Both the position numbers and the translations under genes were made by a program. From Bacteroidales bacterium UBA5072 (GTDB lineage Bacteria; Bacteroidota; Bacteroidia; Bacteroidales; UBA10428): 64,000 nucleotides of DNA. Below the pieces are notes generated by a model, which was given only the letters and a program-made list of their open reading frames with translations, had not been told where the DNA came from and ran no database searches. The stretch covers positions 73,373 to 137,372 of the forward strand of contig DIAS01000011.1 of assembly GCA_002415855.1 (NCBI GenBank), written 5' to 3'. Below, in pieces: positions 18,078 to 25,977 of this stretch (positions are counted from its first letter, which is position 1; every line of letters begins with the position of its first letter).

Positions 18078-18914
18078 TTATCTAAGTTCATCAGGTTGCC
18101 GGATGTCCATATCTCCGTAATCAAGGTTCTCACCTGTCATTCCCCAGATAAAGGAATAATTGGATGTACCTGCTGCACTGTGGATGCTCCACGAAGGGGA
18201 GATCACTGCCTGCTCGTTCTTCATCCAGATATGCCGGGTTTCATCGGGTTCTCCCATGAAATGGCAAACAGCCTGTCCGGCAGGTACTTCAAAATAGAAG
18301 TAAGCTTCCATCCTGCGGCTATGGGTATGGGGAGGCATGGTATTCCATACACTGCCCGGGTTGAGCGTAGTCAATCCCATCTGAAGCCCGCAGGTTTCCA
18401 CCACCGTATTGATGAGAAGCTTGTTGATGGTTCTGTGATTGGAAGCCTCAGGACTTCCCATGACAGCCACCTCGGCTTCCTTCACGGTGACTTTCTTTGT
18501 GGGATACGCATGATGGGCCGGAGCGGAATTGAAGTATAACCTGGCAGGGACATCTTTACGCACAGAAGAAAAGGAAACATCCTTTACCCCCTTTCCCATA
18601 TACAACGCTTCCTTATAATTCAGGCGGTAATTGATCCCGCCGGCCGTTACCTCAGCTTCACCCCCGATGTTGATGATCCCCAATTCACGACGGTCCAGGA
18701 AATCCTTCGCCTTCAGGGCATCAAAGGTTTCCAGCTTTAATGGGTTATTGCCAGGCATGGCTCCACCTACGATATAGCGATCATACAGGGTGTAAACGAG
18801 ACAAATCTCTCCGGATACGAACAATTCCTCAACCAGGAACTCCTTTCTGATCCTGGCTGTATCGTAGTGCCTGGCATCTTCCGGATGATGAGCATATCTT
18901 AATTCAACTTTCAT
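18078..18914 (-). CDS. kduI: 5-keto-4-deoxyuronate isomerase
   Basis: KduI converts 5-keto-4-deoxyuronate, produced when unsaturated uronides open, to the substrate of KduD. Starting at 18914 gives 278 residues, the length of the E. coli enzyme, and the zinc ligands fall at the same positions: His196, His198, Glu203 and His245 of the cupin fold. An upstream in-frame ATG would add 11 residues encoded in repeat sequence and is rejected. It lies between GH105 (36 bp upstream) and kduD (5 bp downstream). Confidence 0.96.
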   Translation of the reverse strand: MKVELRYAHHPEDARHYDTARIRKEFLVEELFVSGEICLVYTLYDRYIVGGAMPGNNPLKLETFDALKAKDFLDRRELGIINIGGEAEVTAGGINYRLNYKEALYMGKGVKDVSFSSVRKDVPARLYFNSAPAHHAYPTKKVTVKEAEVAVMGSPEASNHRTINKLLINTVVETCGLQMGLTTLNPGSVWNTMPPHTHSRRMEAYFYFEVPAGQAVCHFMGEPDETRHIWMKNEQAVISPSWSIHSAAGTSNYSFIWGMTGENLDYGDMDIRQPDELR

Positions 18915-18929
18915 GTTTTTATAATTATT

Positions 18930-18957
18930 GCACCTTTCATTTTTCATTTTTCATTTT
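18930..18957. repeat. 7-bp tandem repeat at the 3' end of the GH105 gene
   Basis: About three to four copies of ATTTTTC (GAAAAAT on the coding strand) span the junction. The GH105 stop codon is the TGA inside the first coding-strand copy (GAA AAA TGA), and the array continues into the spacer before kduI. Similar short arrays sit at other 3' ends in this window. Confidence 0.7.
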
Positions 18958-20099
18958 TCACGCTCAGCAAGCTCATATAGCTCTGACCCGGCAAGCAGAA
19001 ATGCTCCCACACCATATACCTCGGTCATCTCCCGCGTCACTGCTTTCGGATCCTCACCAATCGGCTGGATCCAGCCTACCTTCCCGTCGGGCCAAACAGC
19101 GTTCACCATGGCATCCCAGCCCCTGATCACGGCAGGCATACATGCATTCCTGTCAAAATAACCGTGATTGATGCCCCAGGCCAGTCCGTAAACAAAAAAA
19201 CCGGTTGCACTGATCTCGGGATTGGGATAGCTTTCCGGATCGAGCAGACTGGCGTGCCAGTATCCCTGCTCATCCTGAAGGGAAAGTATCTTGCCGGCCA
19301 TCTCTTTGTATATTTTCTCAAAATACGTCTTCTGCGCATAATCCGAAGGCAACTCCGCCAGAATTATCGGTAAACCTGCAAAAACCCAACCATTGCCACG
19401 ACCCCAGAATACCTTCTTCCCATTGGCTTCTGTTTTTGTAAAGAATCGGGAATCCCTGAAATACAAGCTGTCTTCTTTGCTGTATAAATAATCCGTCGTG
19501 GCTTTGTATTCCTGAGTCATAAAATCGAGGTATTTTTCCTCACCTGTGATATTTGCCATTTTTGACCACACGGTAGGTCCCATGAACAGGGCATCACACC
19601 ACGACCATCGTTCTGTGGGCCAATGGCTATCCGTAAATATAAACTCCAGGCTACCTGTTGACGGCTCCTGCAGAATCTGATCCAGGTAATCCCGCATGGG
19701 TGTCATCATTCCGGGATCCTTGTATTTCCGGTATAGTTCAAGATACATCTGTCCCACACAGTAATCATCGGCATGGTAGCGGCCCCTGGGATCGTCCCGA
19801 TGGTTGTATGTCCAGTTATTTTTATCGCCCTTTTCCCTTAACCATTGATAATACTTCTCATCACCTGCTATGTCAGCCCACCCTGCCATCCCTGCATAAA
19901 GCGCACCATTGGTCCAATCGGCCCCCGTGTGCGTTAACGGAGTTCGAACCTGATAATCGGCTACCTTGCCTAATACAGTCCTGATGGCCTTTTTGTTGAG
20001 GTTGTTCCCCGAAGAGGCTTTCGTCTGAGCATTCACAGACGAAAATGGGGTCAATGCCATTACAAGCGATATGATAACAATGTATTTGGTTGATCGCAT
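18951..20099 (-). CDS. Unsaturated uronyl/rhamnogalacturonyl hydrolase (GH105)
   Basis: The 382-residue exported protein (signal peptide ending near VNAQT, about residue 25) is an (alpha/alpha)6-barrel GH105 hydrolase, which removes the 4,5-unsaturated uronic acid left by polysaccharide lyases. HADDYCVGQMYLEL holds the catalytic Asp, and the Trp/Gly-rich NGWVFAGLP and TGFFVYGLAWGI segments fit the family. It leads the operon GH105-kduI-kduD-DUF4861-DUF2490, which accounts for hydrolysis, isomerisation and reduction of the released sugar. No lyase or SusC/SusD pair is in the window, so the parent polysaccharide (pectin, ulvan or another) is open. Confidence 0.9.
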   Translation of the reverse strand: MRSTKYIVIISLVMALTPFSSVNAQTKASSGNNLNKKAIRTVLGKVADYQVRTPLTHTGADWTNGALYAGMAGWADIAGDEKYYQWLREKGDKNNWTYNHRDDPRGRYHADDYCVGQMYLELYRKYKDPGMMTPMRDYLDQILQEPSTGSLEFIFTDSHWPTERWSWCDALFMGPTVWSKMANITGEEKYLDFMTQEYKATTDYLYSKEDSLYFRDSRFFTKTEANGKKVFWGRGNGWVFAGLPIILAELPSDYAQKTYFEKIYKEMAGKILSLQDEQGYWHASLLDPESYPNPEISATGFFVYGLAWGINHGYFDRNACMPAVIRGWDAMVNAVWPDGKVGWIQPIGEDPKAVTREMTEVYGVGAFLLAGSELYELAEREK

Positions 20100-20194
20100 A
20101 GTATGAAATTGTAATTATGGATAATAAATGAGCCGCGACAATTCATTATTCAAAAATAAATGTTTTTACAGATAGTTAGACAATTGGATTAAAT

Positions 20195-21208
20195 TTATAC
20201 CCAATTCCCGTCACAATAACCCGGTGTCATCCAGGGCAGGTTATGCTGCCTGAAGAATGGGGTCAGCTGCAATGCCATTTCCTTCATTTTTGTTTCGTTC
20301 ATGGGGGAAAAATTTCTCAGAATTTCAAGATTTGATTTCACAACCGCCATGCTGTCCATGCCTAAAACAATTCCATCCGGTCCCTGCAAAGACAATGCAT
20401 AAGTTACAAGATCCTCCGGCTTAAGTGTCTGAACAGTCTCACGGGGCCTGATAACCTTCATCAGCATAACACCCATCCCCTTTGATTTGGCAGCTGGTAT
20501 TGCCAGTTCCTGCCGTTTTTCCGTATTGCCGGCCCAGTGGTTCATAGCAATAAGCATGCTGTCAAAAATCCCCGTCTCAGTCATTGTCTTCAAAGAACCT
20601 GCATCAGCATGTCCTGAAAAACCGATGAAACGTGTAACACCCTTTTCCTTCATCCTGGTCAGGATATCAATCAGGTTGCCTTTTTCACTCAGAAGGGATA
20701 CATCTTCAGCCGACTGCACATCGTGTATTTTCAGTATATCCAGATGATCTGTCTGCAATCGCTTCAGACTGGTTTCGATCTGCCGCATTGCCTCATCGGG
20801 ATCACGGCTGGTTATTTTGGTTGAAAGAAATACCTCTTCCCGCCGGGTTTTGATTACCTCCCCGATACGTTCCTCACTGATGATACCCAGGTTTTTGTTT
20901 TCGTAAAACCAGGCTGTATCCCAATAATACAATCCGTTGTCCAATGCGAAATTCAACAGATCAAATGCATCTTCAGGATCCTTAATATTGCAAAACCGGC
21001 TTCCGAGCCCCATGGCTATTCGTGGAATTCTCACACCTGTTTTTCCCAGGACTGCGGTAGGCAATCCTTTGGCATCGAAAACAGGAGAGGGCCGGGTAAC
21101 CGGAGTAACCGGAGAAGCCAATGCCCGGGGTGCGCCGGCTAGCACCATGCCAGCTGCTCCGATAGTGCCTTTCAAAAAGACCCTGCGTGATACTGCATCC
21201 TTCTTCAT
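20195..21208 (-). CDS. Tat-exported aldo/keto reductase
   Basis: A 337-residue aldo/keto reductase with a twin-arginine leader (SRRVFLKG at 7-14, then an Ala/Gly/Val-rich stretch to about residue 31). The catalytic tetrad is visible: Asp and Tyr in DTAWFYEN, Lys in FLSTKIT, and His in LKIHDV. NADPH-dependent carbonyl reduction is the family reaction; the substrate is unknown. It lies 37 bp downstream of the VOC-protein gene and may share its transcript. Periplasmic NADPH is scarce, so an exported enzyme would have to keep its cofactor tightly bound. Confidence 0.85.
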   Translation of the reverse strand: MKKDAVSRRVFLKGTIGAAGMVLAGAPRALASPVTPVTRPSPVFDAKGLPTAVLGKTGVRIPRIAMGLGSRFCNIKDPEDAFDLLNFALDNGLYYWDTAWFYENKNLGIISEERIGEVIKTRREEVFLSTKITSRDPDEAMRQIETSLKRLQTDHLDILKIHDVQSAEDVSLLSEKGNLIDILTRMKEKGVTRFIGFSGHADAGSLKTMTETGIFDSMLIAMNHWAGNTEKRQELAIPAAKSKGMGVMLMKVIRPRETVQTLKPEDLVTYALSLQGPDGIVLGMDSMAVVKSNLEILRNFSPMNETKMKEMALQLTPFFRQHNLPWMTPGYCDGNWV

Positions 21209-21245
21209 TTCTTAAAAATATTAATTATAGTTCATTTGCTTTCAG

Positions 21246-22115
21246 TTACCGTACACGATGTGCTTCGGTGAATTCAATCCGTGTACCATCAACATTCGTC
21301 AGATTCAGGATCCACCTCCCGCCCTTTCCTATGACCGGCTTATCCAATACCTCATTAACCCTGCGTTCCTTCAGGGTATAAATGGTCTCCTGCATGTCAT
21401 CGACCAGGAGACAGGGATGATTGAAATTACGATCACTGGGTGAATAGAATTCTATGTTTTCGATGCAATCACCCATACCCAGATAGAGCATGGTTGGCGC
21501 AACACTTCTGTCCTCGGGGTACCTGAGGATCTCCCTGAAGTTAAATATCCCAACATAAAACGGATCGTTATCGGCAATGGTATCGGTAAACAACCCGGCA
21601 TGATGAATCCGTCCGGATATCCGGGTGTCCGCTAAATACTTTCCTTTCGATTGCAGGTGAAGCCCTGTGTCCTTATATTCCATCAGTTCAACCACAATAC
21701 CTGAAGGATCAGTAAGCGAAAATACCGCGTTACCAGCACCATCGGTTACCGTTATATCAGGCACTTTTAATCCTTTGTATTCCAAATACTGACGCATCTT
21801 TTCTACATTCTCGGTTTCATAGGTTACAGAAACAAGGCGAATCTTTCCCCTTGCCCCCGGGTCTTCCACAAATTCCAGGAATTGCCTGTCATTCACTTTG
21901 AATGAAATAACAGTTCCCAATTCGGAAGGATAGGCAAACGCCTCACTGAAACCAAGAAATCTGCCGTAATAATCCCTGGCAACCTGATAATCACTGACCA
22001 GAAAAGTCATTTTAGCGATGCCCCAGATAGCGGGACGTTCCATTTCCACCGACTGAGAAAGTGTCCATTGGGGAAATGCTGCGAGTATAATCAGGAATAT
22101 TCTTTTATTCATCAT
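21246..22115 (-). CDS. Exported VOC (glyoxalase/bleomycin-resistance fold) protein
   Basis: The 289-residue protein has a signal peptide (cleavage near TLSQS, about residue 21) and two successive vicinal-oxygen-chelate modules, about 30-150 and 155-285; KMTFLVSDYQVARDYYGRFLG opens the first. Members bind a divalent metal and include lyases, dioxygenases and binding proteins; no specific activity can be assigned. The frame could begin with a GTG at 22118, but the ATG at 22115 is preferred. The 320-bp region upstream holds a palindromic element. Confidence 0.7.
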   Translation of the reverse strand: MMNKRIFLIILAAFPQWTLSQSVEMERPAIWGIAKMTFLVSDYQVARDYYGRFLGFSEAFAYPSELGTVISFKVNDRQFLEFVEDPGARGKIRLVSVTYETENVEKMRQYLEYKGLKVPDITVTDGAGNAVFSLTDPSGIVVELMEYKDTGLHLQSKGKYLADTRISGRIHHAGLFTDTIADNDPFYVGIFNFREILRYPEDRSVAPTMLYLGMGDCIENIEFYSPSDRNFNHPCLLVDDMQETIYTLKERRVNEVLDKPVIGKGGRWILNLTNVDGTRIEFTEAHRVR

Positions 22116-22207
22116 CACTTATAATTTCGTATAAATGTGGTTTCTTCATCAAAGGTAAGTTTTGTTTTGTGATTGCAACAGCTATGCACGGGTAGGATAC
22201 AAAAAGA

Positions 22208-22323
22208 AGGTGTCCCAAAAGCAGTATGATTATCATATTTCGACTGCTCAATATGACAATCAGTTGATAATCAAATGTCAGACTGAGCGAAGTCGAAGTC
22301 CTTAATTGCTTTTGAGACAGCCT
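22208..22323. mobile_element. MITE-like folded repeat element
   Basis: The spacer 22116-22437 has no credible gene. Within it, AGGTGTCCCAAAAGCA (22208-22223) is the imperfect inverted repeat of TGCTTTTGAGACAGCCT (22307-22323). Nested inside, TCGACTGCTCAATATGACA is complementary to TGTCAGACTGAGCGAAGTCGA, and TGATTATCA pairs with TTGATAATC, so the whole 116 bp can fold on itself. This suggests a non-autonomous miniature element or a large REP unit. No transposase is in the window. Confidence 0.55.
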
Positions 22324-22437
22324 CCGGCTGGATTTTAGTTCACAAACGTACTGAACCAAGTCATTATCCGGAAATCATTGGTGTTGGAATGCAGTTTGTC
22401 CGGATAATACCTCCCGGTAAGGGAAAGAAGACTTTCT

Positions 22438-22776
22438 CTAATTTAGTTTTTTTAAATTCTCAATTGCTTCCGGTGCATGCTGGTGGACAAATGCCACAAT
22501 CTTACAGGTACCCATTTCGGAACAATCCCCGCAGGTCTCATACCCTTTTTCCTTAACGCAATTCCTGATTTCGCAGGACTCACAATGCGTAAATTTTACG
22601 CCGTCTATCCGGCACCCCGTACAGTTGATCGATTCATAAGGAATCTCCGCGGCATTGAACATTTTCTGCCAGCTGGCAGCAGTGGCTTTTCTCAGTTCAT
22701 CACTGTTTTCAATGGTTGCAATTCTTGCATCGCAGGTCTCACAGTTGAGACCGCAACAGGATATTAGTTTTTCCAT
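22438..22776 (-). CDS. DUF3795 cysteine-rich protein
   Basis: A 112-residue protein with twelve or more cysteines in paired motifs: CCGLNCETC at the N-terminus, NCTGC, HCESCEIRNC, then CGDCSEMGTC. This layout is that of DUF3795, presumed to bind zinc or an iron-sulfur cluster. No enzymatic role is known to me. It stands alone between a palindromic element and a lipoprotein gene. Confidence 0.85.
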   Translation of the reverse strand: MEKLISCCGLNCETCDARIATIENSDELRKATAASWQKMFNAAEIPYESINCTGCRIDGVKFTHCESCEIRNCVKEKGYETCGDCSEMGTCKIVAFVHQHAPEAIENLKKLN

Positions 22777-22883
22777 AATGGTGCTGATAATTACTGATTA
22801 TATTTTAATCAAAGCTGACGACAATAATATAACCATTTTTTTACAAAAAGCAATCTTTATGAAAAGAAAAAATACTCCTGAGC

Positions 22884-23345
22884 TTATTGATTTAACCGCA
22901 CATATTTTTCAATATTCAACCTCTCTACACCGGCTTCCTCCACTTTTTCGATACCCTTTTGAGTCAGGGTATCGTTCTTAAGGGTAACAACAAATGAAAA
23001 GCTGTTATCCTCCCATTCCCTGGCGCTGCAATACTCCAGGTGCTCTGTATACAGGCTGTCTTCAAGTGTGTATTTACCACCCCCTGCCACAAAAACTGCA
23101 GTTGAATCCGTTCCCCTGTTCAGATCATGTTCCAGGAAGGCAAAATGGGTCTCATTGATGATCTTGATGAACGAAATGCCCGTTGTATAATCCGTAACCG
23201 TGGTATCGCCGTTCTCAACCAGGGTTCCGGAAATGAGTTTCCAGGTCCCGGTCAGCGGTAAGGAAACTTTCTGTATTTCCTTGTTTTGGGTACTGCAAGA
23301 AAACAGCATGGAGCAGATTGCAGTCAGTATGAAGAAATCTTTCAT
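22884..23345 (-). CDS. Lipocalin-like lipoprotein
   Basis: From the ATG at 23345 the protein has 153 residues with a lipoprotein signal (lipobox MLFSC). LTGTWKLISG after the spacer is the usual first strand of Bacteroidota lipocalin-like domains, and the rest is predicted beta strands. It may bind a small hydrophobic ligand at the envelope. The open frame extends 30 bp further to another ATG, but those residues precede a proper signal sequence and are probably untranslated. Confidence 0.65.
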   Translation of the reverse strand: MKDFFILTAICSMLFSCSTQNKEIQKVSLPLTGTWKLISGTLVENGDTTVTDYTTGISFIKIINETHFAFLEHDLNRGTDSTAVFVAGGGKYTLEDSLYTEHLEYCSAREWEDNSFSFVVTLKNDTLTQKGIEKVEEAGVERLNIEKYVRLNQ

Positions 23346-23379
23346 GGGTATTGATTTGTTAAATTTGATGTGCAAAAAC

Positions 23380-24180
23380 CTAACTTTTCTTCCCCGGGAT
23401 ATAAAAGTCTTCGGCCTTCAGGTTACATTTCAAGGCTACAGCTTTGCAATATGAAAGCCTGCCAGCATTGGGCGTCCTGGCATCCGATCCGAAGGCAAAT
23501 TTCAGGCCCTGTTTTTTTGCCATCAGGATAAACTCTTCGTGGGGGGTGTGTGCCATGTCGTTGATCTCAATGGCAATATTTCTGGCCTTCGCAGCGGAAA
23601 GGATCTGCTGCATGCGTTCTTTCGTCCACAGCGTATAGTAATCCCGTGCAATGCATACAGGAAGGAACAGGGGCCAGCCGAAAATGTTGATGGGCTCCCT
23701 GTTAAGGATATTCAAACAGTGCTCCATATACTTTACCATAAAAGCATCGGTATCTTCCACATAGGTTTCCAGCTGCCAGATCCGCTGATATTGCCCGTCG
23801 CCCAGCGGGATTGTCTGAGGATCCATTAAAATGTAATCAAGTTGTGCAAGCATCTCAGGAGAGAAATTTTTATCCCAGCCGGTTATCATAGGTTGCATAC
23901 CCACATATACCGGGTATTTCCTGAGCTTATCGATGTACTTCTTCAGATCGTCATCATTCTTAATGGCCCATTCGGCAGGATGTTCCACGATCCCGAACTT
24001 AACATTCCGTTCTTCGGCAAGTTTCATAACTTGCTCTATCGGGAACTGACTGGTTAAATGAACATGCAAATCCATTAGCTGGTAATCATTTTCTTTGTTG
24101 CTGAAGCTTGCGAACAACGGTGCTGTTGCCACCATACCGGCAGCTACTCCTGCATTCCTCAAAAACGTACGTCTTTTCAT
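23380..24180 (-). CDS. Tat-exported PHP-domain metal-dependent hydrolase
   Basis: The 266-residue protein starts with KRRTFLRN and an Ala/Val-rich stretch, a twin-arginine leader. The body shows PHP-type metal motifs: DLHVHL near residue 37, GIVEHPAEW, a His pair in MAHTPHEE, and FGSDARTP with a terminal Asp. PHP proteins are phosphoesterases or related hydrolases; the substrate is unknown. It is the fourth Tat-type leader in the first 24 kb. Confidence 0.78.
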   Translation of the reverse strand: MKRRTFLRNAGVAAGMVATAPLFASFSNKENDYQLMDLHVHLTSQFPIEQVMKLAEERNVKFGIVEHPAEWAIKNDDDLKKYIDKLRKYPVYVGMQPMITGWDKNFSPEMLAQLDYILMDPQTIPLGDGQYQRIWQLETYVEDTDAFMVKYMEHCLNILNREPINIFGWPLFLPVCIARDYYTLWTKERMQQILSAAKARNIAIEINDMAHTPHEEFILMAKKQGLKFAFGSDARTPNAGRLSYCKAVALKCNLKAEDFYIPGKKS

Positions 24181-24237
24181 GATTTTGTCTGGTTTATGTT
24201 GATGCGTCAGTATTTTGGTATATAAAGATACTATTAT

Positions 24238-24480
24238 TCATGAGAAAACCACCCAGTAGGCGGGCAAATGATGACGCGGATCACATGCATAGAATGCGCA
24301 GTATACAATTGCATCAGTGTGATAATAATTTGACCCGATCAGGTGTCCCAGGCTATCGTACGGAAATCCTTTGACCGGGTGATCGTTCTCCTTCAGGGCT
24401 GTTGACAAATCGGCGGGAGTGCCTGCGTATTCGCAGGTGTCTTCTTCCTCACATGCTGCAGGAAATGCCTTAAAAGACAT
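24238..24480 (-). CDS. Small protein of unknown function, coupled to the membrane methyltransferase
   Basis: An 80-residue frame that overlaps the last 11 bp of the methyltransferase gene and fills an otherwise empty 290-bp gap. It has four cysteines in two pairs (ACEEEDTC near the start, YCAFYAC near the end), several histidines and no signal peptide. I recognise no family. The coupling and protein-like composition favour a real gene, but it could be chance. Confidence 0.4.
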   Translation of the reverse strand: MSFKAFPAACEEEDTCEYAGTPADLSTALKENDHPVKGFPYDSLGHLIGSNYYHTDAIVYCAFYACDPRHHLPAYWVVFS

Positions 24481-25018
24481 AGGGTATGAACATCCGGGTG
24501 CGGGTCATATAATCCCGGTACTGATCTCCGAAAAAGGCCACACATTCCCTCTCATCATAACGGGCAGTAATAAAAAGAAAGAAGGTCGCCAGAAGGGAAA
24601 CGGGTAAAGCCGCAAAAGAGGCATGCTTAAAGAATATGCCCCAGGTAAGGTAAAGCAGAGAAGCGTACAAGGGATGACGGATATATTGAAAGATACCCGT
24701 ATCGATTAATTGTGTGGTCCTTTCAAATTGATAAAGACCTTTTTCATCCCTGTATTTACTGGCCTTTCCTGCCCTTTTCATTTTGAGAACACCTGCAATT
24801 ACAAAATATGCCGCCAGCACCAGCAGAATCCATGAGATGATCTGCAAAATGCCGAGTGGATTCACGAACCAGTACCTGTAATGGAGGACGAATAGCCAAA
24901 GAATGCACTCCCAGCTCAGGAAACGGTAATACCCGTGACTGCGGAAATTGAACAGGGAGCGCCACGAAATGATCACTACCGGGATGCTCAACAAAATAAA
25001 GATGATCAACTTTTCCAC
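24470..25018 (-). CDS. Isoprenylcysteine/phospholipid methyltransferase-like membrane protein
   Basis: The 182-residue integral membrane protein has about five hydrophobic segments and, near residue 117, IRHPLYAS, the RHPxY signature of the ICMT/PEMT family. The C-terminal RYDERECVAFFGDQYRDY is the conserved SAM-binding tail. Members methylate lipids, prenyl-cysteines or other membrane substrates; bacterial substrates are mostly unknown. Start and length are typical. Confidence 0.8.
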   Translation of the reverse strand: MEKLIIFILLSIPVVIISWRSLFNFRSHGYYRFLSWECILWLFVLHYRYWFVNPLGILQIISWILLVLAAYFVIAGVLKMKRAGKASKYRDEKGLYQFERTTQLIDTGIFQYIRHPLYASLLYLTWGIFFKHASFAALPVSLLATFFLFITARYDERECVAFFGDQYRDYMTRTRMFIPYVF

Positions 25019-25051
25019 TGAAGTATTTGTTTGGTTTTAATGAATCCCGAT

Positions 25052-25891
25052 TTAACCAGAGAAGACCGGCAACCTGTAATAAGGCAGGGTAACCGTTGGT
25101 TCAAAACCCAGTTTCTGTGCCAGCAAGTATGAGGCTGAGTTTTCCATCCGGCAGGACCACACCGGTTCATAATTATTTTCGAGACAATAATCGATCAGGG
25201 CTGAGCAGGTGAACCCTGCATATCCTTTGCCCCGAAACTCTGCTGACGTTTCAATGCCCAATTCCAGTTGTTTTTCTGAAATATATGCTGAATAGGCCGT
25301 AGATACGGGCTTCCCCCCAATAACTATGCTAAAACCAGCCCCATTTCTGCAGAAATCATCCGCATTATTCCAGAAATGTTTTGGAACCACGGCTCCCTGC
25401 ATGGCGTTAAATATTTCCCGGTCGGTTCTTACAATATTGCCATCACAACGCCCGAGCCTTCGCCTGAAAACAAAATATTTATCGGTGTTAAACCTGAAAT
25501 TCACCCGCGTGTTTTCCACTATGTTTGCTGATGCATTATCATCTGTCTGATCCTGGTATTTCACCAATTTTTTCCCCAGAAGTTCCGAAAGCAGGTTGTT
25601 CCAGCTTTCGGGATAAGTCTGCATCCATTCCACCCTGCTACGCAGTCCGCCTGTATTCAGCAAGTAGTCCAGCAGATGCCTGTTAAAATCAGTATGCGTT
25701 GTTTCTCCGAAAAGCAGTGACATGCCATAGGGATGCACAATATAGAATGAAGCCGGACTTTCAGGCAGATCAGCATAAACATGGCCGGCAACCTTGTTAT
25801 CCAAAACCGCTCGTGCAAATAAATGATTGACCTTCACTGCGCGGAGAGGTTCAATGACATGCCGGTAATTCTGTTTGTCAAGTAAAATCAT
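25052..25891 (-). CDS. GNAT-family acetyltransferase (GNAT_acetyltran type)
   Basis: A 279-residue protein whose C-terminal half contains the acetyl-CoA-binding motif of GNAT enzymes (SAEFRGKGYAG, about residue 225) and a terminal AQKLGFEP segment. The N-terminal half is a degenerate second GNAT-like domain, as in ZmaR-type proteins. The acetyl acceptor is not predictable. It stands alone, 33 bp upstream of the membrane methyltransferase in the same direction. Confidence 0.8.
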   Translation of the reverse strand: MILLDKQNYRHVIEPLRAVKVNHLFARAVLDNKVAGHVYADLPESPASFYIVHPYGMSLLFGETTHTDFNRHLLDYLLNTGGLRSRVEWMQTYPESWNNLLSELLGKKLVKYQDQTDDNASANIVENTRVNFRFNTDKYFVFRRRLGRCDGNIVRTDREIFNAMQGAVVPKHFWNNADDFCRNGAGFSIVIGGKPVSTAYSAYISEKQLELGIETSAEFRGKGYAGFTCSALIDYCLENNYEPVWSCRMENSASYLLAQKLGFEPTVTLPYYRLPVFSG

Positions 25892-25977
25892 ACCTTGTCT
25901 GAATTACATGAACCTTGCATGCAAAAATGATTTAACTTATTTTCTACAATGTCCAAGTTTATGTAAATTTATAAAAG

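Noticed and set aside
22105..22359. 84-residue minus-strand frame over the spacer upstream of the VOC gene
   Set aside because: It lies mostly across the folded repeat element, has no family features, and would overlap the VOC gene start; treated as chance.
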